Assembly (NCBI GenBank): GCA_021234155.1
Contig: JAJEKV010000881.1
Span: 1-64,000 of the forward strand
Direction: 5' to 3'
DNA: 64,000 nucleotides
From: Isoetes taiwanensis
Lineage: Eukaryota; Streptophyta; Lycopodiopsida; Isoetales; Isoetaceae
Shown: positions 33,265-45,575 of the stretch, piece after piece
Numbering within the stretch: the stretch's first letter is position 1
Layout: the number at the start of each line of letters is the position of its first letter
The notes under the pieces: model-generated
Seen by the model: only the letters and a program-made list of their open reading frames with translations
What the model was told of the DNA's origin: nothing
Database searches by the model: none
Position numbers and translations under genes: made by a program

Positions 33265-33507
33265 TGCCCTTGGGGCACATGGTCTAGTGTTTGGACTTTA
33301 AACTACCACCTGAGGTCACGGGTTCAAACATGGCTATGTCTGGTCTGGAGGCAAAGACAACGCATGATGACCTAGTGTCGTTATGGATGATGCTGCCGAA
33401 GAGTATTCATTGAAGTAAATTTGTAGACCCAATGTGTATCCGATGCTCTCTATCTATTTGCTAAGCTTGCAACCAACCGGGCTCTTGTTTATTATATGCC
33501 CGGGAGG
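33265..33507 (+). repeat. Upstream flank of TIC20 module copy B with SINE
   Basis: Starts with a tRNA-related segment: A-box-like tggtctagtgt (33280-33290) and B box ggttcaaacat (33321-33331). The following body (acgcatgatgacctagtgtc, agtattcattgaagtaaatt, tctatctatttgctaagctt) recurs at 45668-45782 in front of copy C. The match ends at gtttattatat (33507), where LINE copy 2 begins. Confidence 0.7.
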
Positions 33508-36500
33508 CAAATTATGGGTAAAGGAAAGTGGAAGTCAAGCTAAGATTGTGGAATAGGAACTTCGGGACCCTCAGGTGTTTGATTTGGAATATTAAGCGGT
33601 TTTAATGATGAGAAAACAAGTCACAATTGCATCTATTTTGGAAGCTATAGATTTTTTTTCTTCTAGAAACTTTAGGAACATGGGACGAATAGATTAGGAA
33701 ACTTGCGAGATTTGCATTAATTGAATCGATTATGGAACACAAAAAGGTATGGGAAGAAGCGAGAGGTTTTGGTGGCATTGTTTGCTATGTGCGTTCGCAA
33801 TATGTTCAAGCAATAAAAGTGGTAAAAGCATGAATTTAAGCGGTATATGTGGCTGGAAATTAGAGGCGGTGTAATCTATATTGCGATTGGTATATTTTGC
33901 TCCACCGAGATAGTTTTGTGTACAAGCAATCAGGTATTTCCCTCGAAGATCCCTTTATCCATCTTGCAAAAGACATTCTTGAATTTAAATTAAAAGGACG
34001 GTGTTTACATTTGGAGATTTTAATGGTCGGATTGCTCAAACATCGGGCGGGCATCAAATTGGAAGGGATAAAGATTTATGGTCCTAAGAACTGCCTGATC
34101 ATGAAATGAATTTAGCGAGGTTGGCAAAAGATTTTACGATGATCTTTCAAGAAAGCGACATGGGACATCTTGTGCTTGATTGTGTGAGTCATTTGAAATG
34201 GTGATTTTTAATGGCATACCCAGTTCCTTCTACGAGCATGACATGCATCCGAGCCACAAGGGGCTAGTGTGGTAGATTATCTAAGCGGGAGAACTGGTTG
34301 GTTGAGAATTGTGGAGGATTTTTTGGGTAGAAGGCAGAACACGAGTCGATCTGTTGCTCTAAAAGTTTAATTTAATGCGTAAAAAGTTGTGTAAGAAAAC
34401 CGCTAAATATGCTCCCATAAAGGTAAGTTGAAGTGCAAATGGGAAAAAGCGGACGGTCACACATAGAAATGGAAAATGCTCTCAGGGCTATTGAATGGTC
34501 GGGGAGATTTATCAAAGAAAAATACATTGCTTATGAATACAACATCTGAAGTGGCCTCTAGTGTCTTTGGGAAGACTAAGGGTGGTATACATTTGAGAAA
34601 GTCTCAAGAGTGGTGGGATGAAGAATGTGCACAAGCTAGACGAGACTTTTATTATTCTTACACCAAGATGGAAGCTAGAAAGAAATTTAAGAAGCTTATA
34701 AAAAGAAAAAAAAGAATTTGGGAAAAGGAATGGCAAGAGAAGCTTTTACATGAACTCGATTATTTTCCCAAGGATTTTTGGGCCTAATGGCAAACCGGCA
34801 ATATCTGGCTGGGGGGATTTTAGTAGAGGCGAGTTACTAGATTATGCTGCGGAAGCTCTATCTCGTGCCAGGGAAGCCCTATGGATTTAGTATCCGGAGA
34901 TGTGCGGATATATTTGATGCGGAGGATGTAAAGATATCTTTGCAAAAGATGGCAAATGGGAAAGCTAGAGATTTGAAGGCTTTGCCATTGAGATGCTTAA
35001 ATGGGGAGGGAGACTCTTCATGCTAAAGTGGGTAGAGTTGTTTAACTTGGTGCTTAATGTTGGTTTTCCTAACCAATAGTGCGAGAACGAGTTGTGACTA
35101 TTCTAAATTTGGGGATCCAACTTGTATTGAATTATCACTATTATGATTAGTAGTGTGATGGCTAAGCTCTTTGGGGTTATAATCGAGAAAAAAGATTTAC
35201 GGTTGGGGCACGCATGGGGTGCGAGCCTTAGGCCAAAGCGAGGTTTTTGAAAAAGATCCTCCACATTGGATCGTCTAGTAACTTTGCTTGGCGTCATGGC
35301 GGAGGGAGCTAAGGGTGCGAGCCATGTATTACTTGTTGTTTTGTTGATTTTACGAAGGCATTCGATAGAGTACCTCGTACACATCTAGGAGCACGTTTGG
35401 ATAATTTGGGTATACCTATTCCATTCTAAAGGCGGTTTACCGGCTATCTGAAAAAGTGTTGGTGGAACTTACATTTCCATTAGATGGCTTAGAAAGTAGA
35501 GAGCAATATTGGGGTGAAGCGGGGTGCCTCTGTCACCCACACTTTGGCCTTTTATTGATGAGATTGAGGCATGGTTAATGAAGCGGATGTGGGAGTGGAG
35601 GTTGGTGAATATTTTCTGAGACTTTTGCTTTATGCTGATGATGTGATACTTGTTTCTAGGGCAGTTAAACAGGTTTGCGGCGTTTATTGTATGTGCGGAG
35701 CGTTTTGCAAGAAAACGGCATGAAAGTGAATAAAACTAAGACTAAAGTTATGGTCGTTGGTTCTCGAGAATCAATAGTAATGCATCTTGGCGGAAACTAC
35801 GGAATGTAAAAGGTATAAATATTTGGGATTGAGTTTACTAATGACTACAAGTGGTTTATGGCGGTGGGGAAACTTTCGTGTCCGAGGTTTTACGTGCTTT
35901 GTATTATTCTCACGAGCTGTGGCGACAAAGAAACATCGGTGTTGGTCTCTTAGGAGGCTTATGTTTAAAAGTAATGGTGCGAGCGGTTGTGCTTTATGGT
36001 TGACTTGGGGGGGCAGGTTTAGCAGGGGTAAAGTGGATGGAAATTGAGCAGTACGGAAGAGATTTCTGCCAGAGGAGCCGGGGTAAAAGTTCAAACTCCT
36101 TATGAGGCGTTATTAGCGGAGGGGATTGTATCGGCCCCGGAGGTGGAAGCGTTGTTTTCAAACTCTTACCTACTATCGAGGGTAACGAAGCATGGGGGAT
36201 AATAGGATAAATAAGCGGGGCCTTGATAGAATCTCAAACACAAAGACATCATGCGGTGGTGGTATTTCTCACGGGTGGATTGGGTGGCTTTTGGGTTATG
36301 GATCTTAATGATCTCCCACTTACGGATGTAGGTTTGCGTGCATATGTGATTGGCGGGCATTACGTAAGATGTGGCCAATTGGCATATTGGATGGCTGGAA
36401 ATTTCTATAGACAAGAAGTGAATGCTATGGTAGTATATGAAGAGCAAGCCTACCTAAAGATGGAGCTTAGCGAGGAAAAACGGCAATTAATTGCTAAATT

Positions 36501-36861
36501 CAGACTTAGTTCTCATTCTTTCTTGATTGAAAGGGGACGAGGAAAAGGGATCCCATTTGCATTTACGCCCATGTTGTTTTGAAGCACAAGTGGAGGATGA
36601 AGATCATGCTTTGATTAGATGCTCGGCCTTTGAATATATACGAGAAAGTCACCAAGCTATTCGATCTTTCTCCATTAGATCTCGGAGCATATCTTTATGA
36701 ATATCTGAAATCTAGAAATGAGTTATTAGCTCTATATAAGATGGCTGAAAACTTGCTCGCCCAAGGGTGAGCCTTTGTTGATTAATACTGTTGTTTTCTA
36801 TTTTCGCTGATGGACCTGAGGGTCTGAAGGCGTGACAATAAATAAATAAATAAATAAATAT
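33508..36861 (+). mobile_element. Degenerate LINE retrotransposon (LINE copy 2)
   Basis: Inserted in the flank of TIC20 module B; the flank resumes at 36862. Order: endonuclease traces with TFGDFNGRI (about 34008-34034), a linker with QEWWDEECAQARRDF (34605), RT with DVKISLQKMANGKARD (34929), VDFTKAFDRVPRTHL (about 35345), LLLYADDVILVS (catalytic YADD at 35631-35642) and KRYKYLGLSL (35810). A C-terminal tail with EKRQLIAKFRL (36470) follows. It ends in an aaat microsatellite (about 36837-36860), a typical LINE tail. The frame is broken many times. It belongs to a different family from copy 1 (YADD rather than FADD). Confidence 0.85.
34476..34787 (+). pseudogene. LINE copy 2: linker before RT
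   Basis: A 103-codon open piece. KSQEWWDEECAQARRDFYY is the tryptophan-rich block found between endonuclease and RT in plant LINEs, followed by lysine-rich coiled-coil-like sequence. It is part of the dead LINE. Confidence 0.65.
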
Positions 36862-38826
36862 TTACCTTTCTGTATTTGTGGTTTGCTCGTGTGAACTTCT
36901 TTGCGGCAAAAGAAGATCAGAAACATGTTCTTGCTTGTTTTCGGTCCATTGAGACATTTTTTGAAACATTTCTTTATTCTGAGTATCCAGCGATGTTCCT
37001 TAACCAAAGGGAACTCTAACTCTGTTTTCAGAATTTAAGAATTTGAATGTTGGCCTTTCCCATGTCCATCCATTCCCGTTCCAGATTTTAGGTCCAGTTT
37101 CCAAAAAGTTCCAGTTCTCGGTAACTATAACATTTGCTCGATAAGGCATGTTACTATGTTAGGCAAACTAATCAACAAAATTTGTATTCGTTGCATGATC
37201 TTTTAATGAGGATGGAGTTTTATTTGAAGTCAAAATAACCCCACAAAGGCTCGGCATCAGGAAGCAAAATGTTCAATTTAAGTTAAATTAACGGCACTCC
37301 GAAATGAATACCATAATATAAAGACACACCCAAACTGAAAGCTTTTCGAAGTTAAAACAATTTTACATGTAGGCCTGCCACAGTCCTTATCATGCAGTAT
37401 AGTAGGATCCATGGCTTTGTATAGCAATAACTTGTTCTTCCAATCTGCCTTCTTGATTCTACAATCTGGATATTTTGTAATATAACTTGACGTAGGGAAA
37501 GTAGCATAAGTCTCGTGATCAGTTATATTTTCATGATTTGAAAAATAAAACAAAAGAACTATAGACTTGATTGGATGAAGAAGATTCACTTTGTCATAAT
37601 ATGAAGTTTGTATTACAAGCTAAGCATCTTTTACATTGGGGAAAATCACAACTCTTCAGATGGTAGTATTGTAAAATATATCAGAGATATACAGCTTGGA
37701 TATAGATATATATAGAGATGTTTTGGAAAAGCCCCAGCCATACCACGGATATAAGCCTCAAGAGACCTGAACCGGATTAACCGACCACCGACTCTAGGCC
37801 CGGGGCGGTCGATGACATGGGTCGAGGATGTGGACATGCAGGGGCACAAATTCGTAACAAGTATCAACCTTGCTTGAAAACACAGAGACTACAGGCAGAG
37901 ATCTGTGACAAGCTCTTTAATGTTTATGAGATCCAATGCAACAAACTTGTGCAAAGATGGCTCAAAGATAAAAGCAAGTGACCTTATGAGTAAAAACATG
38001 CCAAGTTCCATGCCAAGTTCCATGAGCAGAAAGGAAAGCGTAGTTCCATGCCAAGTAGAGCTACATGATCCAGAATTCTCACACTAGGGCATCTGCTTTA
38101 TCTGCCAAAAGGGGTAGCTTAGACATGAGATGCCCCCCAATAAGAAACATGAAACAAGGAATAGAAACACAGTGTTGTAAAACATCACAAAGATGCCCTT
38201 CTTGAAACTGTTCCGGACTAAAAGTCCTTTCTAAGAGTCCGGTATGATAGTTAGAACATCAAGAACAATTGCACGCATTGCATTAAGCGACATATCTGCT
38301 AAAATACGATTTCTCACCACAATCGGATATAGTGCAAAAACATGCCAAGTTCCATGAGCGAGAAAGGAAAGCGTAGTTCCATGCCAAGTAGAGCTACATG
38401 ATCCAGAATTCTCACACTAGGGCATACGCTTTTATGCGCCAAAGGGGTAGCTTAGACATGAGATGCCCCCAATAAGAAACATGAAACAAAGGAATAGAAA
38501 CACGGTGTTGTAAAACATCACAAAGATGCCAAGCTGCAGCATTTCGACTACGGACTAAAAGTCCTTTCTAAGAGTCGGTATGATAGTTAGAACATCAAGA
38601 ACAATTGCATTGCATTAAGCGACATATCTGCTAAAGCCGATTTCTCACCACAATCGGATATAGTGCAAAAAATGCCACAAAGCTTGCATAAGGAAGCTCT
38701 TGTACGCATTGAATAATTGAATATTAGAGAGCATGTTTTTAACAATTTGATCTTGTTTATTTCATACCAGTATGAATTTAAGTGCCATTGTTCCATTGAC
38801 TATTACAGTCTATACCTACTCTTGAA
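36862..38826 (-). repeat. TIC20-containing repeat module, copy B
   Basis: Homologous to copy A throughout. It begins tttacctttctgtatttgtgg like copy C and runs to tacctactcttgaa, where a CACTA-type element interrupts it. The remainder of the module resumes at about 45346 (ccatgaagtaaatacatgc). It contains a private 340-bp internal tandem duplication (37993-38334 and 38335-38666) that doubles the TIC20 3' end. Confidence 0.85.
37993..38666 (-). pseudogene. Duplicated TIC20 last-exon remnants, copy B
   Basis: Two tandem 340-bp units each carry the minus-strand TIC20 C-terminal region. The first keeps MSKLPLLADKADALV followed by TGA (stop 38079-38081), matching copy A's terminus. The second unit has the same stop context (about 38404-38412) but a disrupted end. 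The conserved membrane part (LNAM..IVLDVLTI) is present but frameshifted in both. No full protein is possible. Confidence 0.65.
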
Positions 38827-39978
38827 CACTACAAGAGAAGGGTACCTATAGTGTCTAGTGTAACGTCAAATTTCTTGACACAAGGAGAACTTGTCAAAAC
38901 CCAGTTATTGTCACAGCCTTGACACTATACTTGTCGTGATCATTTGTCACAAACATGCCACAATAGCGTCGAATGTTGTGTCAAGCTTGTGGCTTCAATT
39001 TATGTCATAATATTGACACAAAATCAATTTAAAACTACATGGTAATCTAGAAAATGTCAAACTTGTGACAAGATTTTATCAACATTGTGATAAATAAATG
39101 AAAGCCCTTATGAACAACATTACATCAGCATTATAGCAAGTTAGTGACAAAATAGTAGCTAGAATGCATCTCTGATGAAGACAATCCGGTAGAAATTTTG
39201 TGATTACTTTTGTGTCTAAAAATAGCTAGTGTCGTGATCACATTGTGATAGATAAGTAAAGCCTATACTAACAGCATAACATCATCATCATGGCAAAATA
39301 GTGACAAAATAGCAGCTATAATCCTATCCATAATAAGACAACTAGTAAGAAATTTTGTTACCAGTTTTGTATCTAAAGAATATAAGTGTTGTGACCACAT
39401 TATGACAAATAAATAAAGCCTATACTAACAACATAGCATCATCAACATGGCAAGCTAGGGACAACAAGATAGCTATATTACATCTACCCATCTACCCTAA
39501 GACAACCAATAACAATTTGTGACAAGTTGTGTGTCTAGGTAATACATAATTTGGGACAATGTGCGCATTTTGACTTGTTTCAAAGGATAAACATCTAGGT
39601 ATTTTTTTTTTCCTTCATAACAAATAATTTATTTTTCCAAATTAGATATCAAAAAACTAAAGTACAAAGTTTCATTAAGTAGAATTTCCAACATAACAAA
39701 TGCCTATAAAAAATGTTTCAAGGCAAAATACTAATTTTCATGTCAACAAAATAATCAACATAAGCAACTCAATCCTCTCTATTTGTTGGTTCATCCCGAT
39801 GACCCTCTTCATTTGCATTGCTTGCATGGTCATTGTCTTCTTCATAGCATCCGATGCCTTCTGCTCTACCTGCATCATCTCTAAGGACCTCACCTTTGCA
39901 AAAGCATACCTAATTTAATATCTAGTTAGCATCTGAACATGTCAACATATGAAAAAAGCAAAATCAAAGAAATATTAC

Positions 39979-40670
39979 TTACATATCTGTACACCAAGAA
40001 AGGAAAACAAAGAAAGGGCTAACTTTTGCTATTACGCTTTCGACCCTAACAAAGTAGTTGGAGGACATGATATTAGAGCTATGCATAAAAGCTTTGAGTT
40101 CAGCCTCTGTGGTACTGATACTAACAATGGACTGCTTTTTAGAGTGCCATGTGATAGCATTATCAGCAAAAAAAGAAACATATCCTGTACGTGACTTTCT
40201 CCATTCAACATCACTAGTGGCCATATCTGAATCAGAGAAAAGATTGAGAGCACAAGTGCGGTTGAGCTGTAATAAAGAGCATCCTTTAGGTAATGAAAAA
40301 CTCTTTTAGGCGCTTGTCCTTTGTGATTACTTGGGATTTTGCATAAAGGTGTGTGAGATACCTACAAACATAGACCAGTGCGGGCGTGTAAGCTTGTAGT
40401 GTACAATCTGGCCCCAACCAATTGAAGATGGAGAGTACAAATCTGCATGGACTGGTCTTCTACATCTGCTTTACTAAGAGAGACAGTGAAGTTACGAAAT
40501 TTTCTATCGGAGATTGGATACATACAAAGAGAACCCACTATCATATTCAGGTCACAGCGGGGCAACACATAGCTTTTATTTGAAAATCCGGTGCATTGTT
40601 GAAGATCAAAACCTCTTGACCTATTTGACCTGTGACTAAGCCTACGATCAAGGAGAAATTTATTGTACAT
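39979..40670 (-). pseudogene. Ty1/copia RT-RNase H fragment
   Basis: ORF 39979-40224 reads SDVEWRKSRTGYVSFFADNA then ITWHSKKQSIVSISTTEAEL, the copia RNase H signature. Upstream, FHYLKDALYYSS (about 40283-40318) and LQLVGARLYTT (about 40400-40430) match the preceding copia RT C-terminus. No LTRs, gag or integrase are visible, so this is a fragment carried within the CACTA-type element. Confidence 0.8.
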
Positions 40671-42443
40671 AGAAGTACTTTAGGAGTAGATTTGAAATTA
40701 TAATCAAAAGGCAGCACGTTGAACTAACAACTTTGATTCTGCTTATAATGGAAGATAGCTGTTAGTAGCAGAAGTTAGTTAGTGCATGGCTGGCTTGCTG
40801 CATTTATGTCTCATGGGATTGAAGCATATGTTTTATCCTGCTATGTGTTCATGTAAACTCCTTAGACCATGTATTCAGAACCAATGTAGTACATTCACCT
40901 ATATTCATTTGCACCTACATTCATTATGACTCTACGAATGCTTTCATTTACAGTTCCCTTCGCTGTACTTATATTGAACATGTTATTAAATGATCCTGTC
41001 TTACACAATGGTCTTTAGCATTTACAAACAAATGAAACAAATTCGTCCATCATCCAACCAATCAATTAGACCTAAAGGGAAGCAACCCAAGAACAAATTC
41101 TCAAAGCAACCCCTCGATGGGCCCTATAGCCAGACATCCCCGAAGTATAACGCCGGACCTTCTCCCTTACTTACGGTGTGACTCTTCTTCTTGGGCTGGA
41201 ATTGGACATAGGCTAGAAGAAAATATCTGAGAATGGACATGTTGGATATCACTCCACGGCATCCACAAAGTCATGGATTTGATGTACAACTTCAATTGGG
41301 TGTTAACAATTCGACAACAATCAATTCGGCGGAAGGCCAAAGAGCGGGCAAAGCACAATTTGTCAATAAGATCAATAAAATTCAAGATCTTGTTCGGTTT
41401 GCCCTATACCTAAAGAAACAACTTCTCCAACTGGCTACCCTAATGTGGTCAGTGGTAATGTTAAACACATGCACATTGATCAAAGCTTGTCTGCCTTATC
41501 GGGGATCATTTAACTTCATTTCCAACGGTAGATATCGGAAACACACTCAACAAGTCCTTGATGAGGCTTGCTCTGTTGGAAGGACTTTGAAACCAAGCAA
41601 CTCTAGGCGAGGGAGGCTCCGCCCACTTGGGCGGGTCAAAACGGCACTAACTCTACCTTTTTCCAAGGATGGAACTCAAGATCATGCTAGTAATAATGTG
41701 ACTTCTGAGGGGCTTCCCTTTGCAACACCAACCTTGTTAGTTCATCTGCCGGGTACAACTATGCCATCTTCTAACGTTCTTTGAAAGTGTAGGAGTAATT
41801 TGCACGCACACACGAAGAGAGGCAAGATCTAGAAACAAAAAAAATTGGAATATGGGCCGGCTCCTTGAAGAAAAGCGAAGTATTGGTCTTGCTATACCAA
41901 GGCGTACTTAAAAGAATATTGGCAACTGCGGGGAATCATAAATGTATAGCAGCATTCTTAAAGCAGCTAAAGAATTTGTACAACAGCTAATTCATAAATG
42001 TACAACAGCTAAAGAATTGGTGAATTTCAAAGCAAGACGAGCATGACATTGATTTAAAACAAAACCAACCTTTCGGGGAACAAAGCCTTTTACGATCATC
42101 TTCTTTCTCCATGCTTCATCAGGTGCCTTTCACTAGAATTCCCTGTAGCAAATCCTCCGTTGGCATGGATCACCAATCCTTTTTAGCTCTGACAAGGTGT
42201 ATTACCCTTTAACCACTTGCTATTAAGAACCAGAAACACATGAACTGCATTAGAAGCATAGTGAAATTGCAGCTGTTCTGGTTTTCCATCTTGTAAAACA
42301 GATCAGATATTACTGATGGTACAAAAAATATGGTACAAAACTGCTGGAAGTTGTGAACAGCATTTTATCCTTCATTTGTTCATTTGTTTTATCCTTTATT
42401 TAATAAGAAAAAGAAGAGGAGTTGAAATAAGATGTAAGCATAC
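40671..42443. other. Unrecognised interior of the CACTA-type element
   Basis: The longest ORF is 41233-41784 (183 codons, plus strand), without a motif I know. It is basic and serine-rich toward the end (LKPSNSRRGRLRPLGRVKTA). No splice pattern ties it to neighbours. A transposase TNP2/TNPD signature was looked for and not seen. Confidence 0.35.
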
Positions 42444-42690
42444 CTAAGACCTTGATAGCTTCCTGAATATGTTGTAAAAGAGATCATCAATGTCCTTTAA
42501 ATTGTCTTTCTCAACTTCAATATCATCTTGTTCACTCGACTCGTCACGTTCATTTGATGACGATGATGAACAGCTAAGCACTAAGTGTCTATTTGTGGTG
42601 ACGTATTGTTTTTTTGAATTTCTATGTGCTCTTTGTGCAGATGTTTCAGCATTACTGGAATAATTATGGGATTGGCGACGTTTCTTTGGT
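42444..42690 (-). pseudogene. Exon-like piece with acidic, serine-rich tail
   Basis: A plausible terminal exon on the minus strand. An acceptor (gtgcag|ACCAAAG) at 42690 is followed by 82 open codons to TAG at 42444-42446. It encodes PKKRRQS (nuclear-localisation-like), LSCSSSSSNERDESSEQDD and a helical end (NLKDIDDLFYNIFRKLSRS). Another exon-like ORF lies upstream at 43263-43502. It could be a captured host gene or the element's own second gene. Confidence 0.45.
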
Positions 42691-43262
42691 CTGCACGTAT
42701 ATCAACAACTCAAGTTAAAACAGTTTTAGTTACAGCTTGAATAAGCAAACCTATATTTGTCCTAGTTTCCTAGGTAGTACAAATTACTCACTATCTCAAA
42801 TATCTCATCTAAAGACCTGCAAAAAATTTAGCTATAATATTATTCACCTCCATTCCTTTATGCAAAGAAGTTAAGTGACAAAGCAATGCACTATTCTGCA
42901 AAAATACTTTTCAAACAGTCATGCCTTCTGCTCTACACCTGTGATTACATAACCATTTATGAATGCAAAGATGCCTTCCGCTCTACATTCTGTCTTACAG
43001 AACCATTCATGAATGCAAAGTCGTTTAGTGGCAAGAGTTAAGTGAGAGATAGGTTGTGGTAGAGCAGTATGCCAAAGTAGTCATGAATTTGTCATGAACT
43101 TTTGCGGTACCATGGCAGATATATTTGTAGAACAATAAGATAAGAACATTAAAAAAAAAACTAGAGAAAGAGATCACGATGTGGATCTGAACCATCATGT
43201 AAGAAGCAATTCTGTAATGAAGTAGGCAGCAGAAAATGTTCTGATAATTAGGTAACTTCGTC

Positions 43263-43502
43263 TTACCATTTGAAGCATCCTCTTCCTGAGTCCTTCATAC
43301 ATGTTTCCAACTCTATCATCCACTTAAGGTATCTTGTGGAAGTGGACACTCTTTCTGCATTGGACACCTTTGTTGCTACGCCTTTTGTCTTTCGCAGATG
43401 TGGAAACACCTCCGAGAACCGAGGAATGAGCAAAACGTCTTCATATTTACCTTGAGTCCTTAGGAACCGACGTATTCGAGAGGAAGATCGAGGGTATGGC
43501 AA
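43263..43502 (-). pseudogene. Exon-like ORF ending at a splice donor
   Basis: 79 codons on the minus strand, ending in ..CFKW then TAA, with a consensus donor (AAATG|GTAAGA) just before the stop. This suggests an exon spliced onward, perhaps toward 42444-42690, although direct joining would create a stop, so another exon would be needed. Sequence such as GKYEDVLLIPRFSEVFPHLR has no family match I recognise. Confidence 0.35.
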
Positions 43503-43639
43503 GACCAGTCCATGAAGTTCGATCTGGCGCCAAAAACGAACTAGCGCCTAGTCGGTTTTTCTTTTCTAATAATAATTTTTACCCTGGTGATTTTTACTTT
43601 TGATTTTTTTTACTTTTGCAATACCATGGGTAGATTCTT

Positions 43640-43830
43640 TTTCAATGTCAAATGAAATGTTGCAGTCTCTGGGGTCCATCGTATGTTTTCGTGGATGCTG
43701 CTAATGTAGCATGACGTAAAAATACTATCTATCTATCTTTAACTTGGGACTGGGTCCGTTATATATAGTCATGGATGCTGGCATGACGTAAAAATACTAT
43801 CTATGTATGTTTAACTTGGGTTTTTTTTTT
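43640..43830 (+). repeat. Two SINE tail fragments
   Basis: Two direct copies of catgacgtaaaaatactatc with (ctat)n and tttaacttggg occur at about 43709-43751 and 43781-43820. The first is preceded by tggatgctgctaatgtagc. They match the 3' end of the SINE at 24711-24932. Confidence 0.6.
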
Positions 43831-43929
43831 TCTGTGGACAATGTTTTAATCATGGCTCTTGTGTCAAGTAGATCCAATTTTTAAATGTCCAGTAAAATAA
43901 TTACTTTTAACTCCCTTTCTTTTTTTTGT

Positions 43930-44052
43930 TTGAAGGCACGGTTGGTAGGACTTGCACCCACCCATGTTTCCCACCCAACGGTAGCGAGTGGGTTTTGAAC
44001 CCTGGTGGGTATCACCCCAACCCAAGACCTTACTGCTAGGCCACCACCACGA
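43930..44052 (-). mobile_element. tRNA-derived SINE head (minus strand)
   Basis: Read on the minus strand: A box tggcctagcag (44033-44043), an exact consensus match, and B box ggttcaaaacc (43991-44001), also a match, about 32 bases downstream. The predicted arms between them do not form a proper tRNA cloverleaf. It is best read as a SINE promoter rather than a tRNA gene. Confidence 0.6.
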
Positions 44053-45000
44053 TGGGTGCTTTTGACTATTTTGATCTCTTTTTTTGGACAATATTTCTAC
44101 CATGGGTTGTGTCACTAGAACTTGGATTTTGTTAGAAGGCAATACTTTTATGGGTAGTGTCACTAAACATGTCGAATGCAATCTTGTTTTTTATTTTTGT
44201 GTTATTTGGATTGACCCCCTAAAGGGGCAAACCCTCGCTTATGTAGGTTTTTGGCATATTCTAGGTATATGCCAGGAATATACGAAAAATTGGCCCGAAC
44301 TTGATATGGTCGGTGATTTTCCGACCACCCCTATTGCTGCGGGAGCCCCATTGCCACCGTTCATATCTTATTTGTTCTCCATAACCACAACAACCGCTCT
44401 GTTTCTACTTCTCATTATGTTGTATCATGGGGGCTACATCTCCAACCCTTATGCCTTCCGTACCCTTCAGAAGCAACTACGTTTTCTCATTTCGTCCCAA
44501 AAATGTCTTTTGATAGAAACTAGTTGATCAGAAGGCTTGAATGTGAGCAATCAGACATGGCAGAGTACTTCAATGAATCTTTCCAGCATAGTGAACTCCT
44601 CTGCCCAGTCTGATGCTTCTTCTTAGTGTTTGATGGCACATACAAAGACAAGGCAGAAAATGGAAATAATAAAAAATTGTAGCATTTTGGTTGAGAGATG
44701 CTTCCTAACAAATCACCAGAGGATGGAAGGCAAATTGAACTACGGTGCAAAACTGTGCAATTTTGGGGAAGGAATACAATGGTCGTTGTTACAGAACTAC
44801 TATGTCCAATGGCCGCTGCTATAACTACTATAATTTAGATCATATAATATTGAGCATTGCCTTATCTTCCTGGTCTATTTGCTCCTTCATATTGCTAGGT
44901 ACCCTTCTTGGATTATTCAAAGTAATATCTCTTTATGAAATACTATTTTTAATGATGTAGGAAAGTGTTAAACAAATGTCATAGTAGCTTAGTTACAATA
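44053..45000. other. Unrecognised ORFs near the CACTA right end
   Basis: ORF 44084-44527 (147 codons, plus strand) includes a hydrophobic segment (YLFSITTTTALFLLLIMLYH) that could span a membrane, after a W/P-rich stretch. It has no family match I recognise and no evidence of expression. The remaining ORFs are under 85 codons. Confidence 0.35.
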
Positions 45001-45345
45001 TTTGCTTAAAATTTGCTACAACAGCCCCTTTAAATTGCAATATAAAGTTGACAAATGTTCCTTAAAATTTCGTTGAAATATTAGATGAAATTTTGAAGAA
45101 CATTTTGTTATAAGTCTCAAGAAAAGGTTGTCACAACTTTGCTATAATATTGTTCAAAAGTTGTTCCATTAACCTACTTAAATTGCACTAAAATTTTGAC
45201 AAAAAGAAGGCCAATTCTTTGACGAAATATCTGATGGTATGCACTAGACACAATTTTGGCACAATATAAGCACTTTGTGTCAAGATAGTAGCACTCGACA
45301 CAAAATTGTCACTAGACCTATGGCTTATCACAAGGGTTGACACTA

Positions 45346-45575
45346 TACCATGAAGTAAATACATGCAAAACAAAAATCTGAGGCTTTGCAGGTAAAAATC
45401 CGTTTTAGATCCTTATTGCTGAAACTGATGTGTAGTTCTGTGCCTGTATACAAGCTTTATCAGATGAGGTATGCATTCTAATTCTGTGTCTTGTAGCGTC
45501 CAACCAATAGAAGACAAGTATATCCCACTAACCTTGAGGTGCCTTCTTGTTGGTACCCAAATTAGTCAGTTTCGC
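45346..45575 (-). repeat. Tail of TIC20 module copy B after the CACTA insertion
   Basis: Resumes the module at ccatgaagtaaatacatgc and matches copy C at 48163-48416 (aggtaaaaatccgtttta, ggtatgcattctaattctgt, cttgaggtgccttcttgttg). On the minus strand the last part (LTNLGTNKKAPQ followed by gttagt) looks like a small exon with a donor, perhaps an upstream TIC20 exon. Confidence 0.7.

Larger units (their letters stand above)
38827..45345. mobile_element. ~6.5-kb CACTA-type element interrupting TIC20 module B
   Basis: The left end begins CACTACAAGAGAAGGGTACC at 38827, preceded by GAA. The right end (reverse complement of about 45250-45345) shares tatagtgtc plus subterminal sequence but lacks the terminal CACTA, so it has lost its last bases together with about 20 bp of target. 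Subterminal regions (38850-39560 and 45000-45345) hold many short repeats around tgtgacaa and gtcaagat, as CACTA ends do. Uninterrupted module sequence on either side (compare 31780-31840) shows it is an insertion. No transposase was recognised. Inside are a copia fragment, SINEs and exon-like pieces. Confidence 0.65.

Noticed and set aside
41233-41784. 183-codon ORF as a gene
   Set aside because: No domain, no splice support and odd composition within a transposon interior; chance ORF cannot be excluded.
43985-44050. Possible minus-strand tRNA gene
   Set aside because: Both boxes match, but the arms between them do not make a cloverleaf; better explained as a SINE head.
44084-44527. 147-codon ORF with a hydrophobic segment as a membrane protein gene
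   Set aside because: No family recognised and no supporting context; overlaps SINE-like sequence on the other strand nearby.
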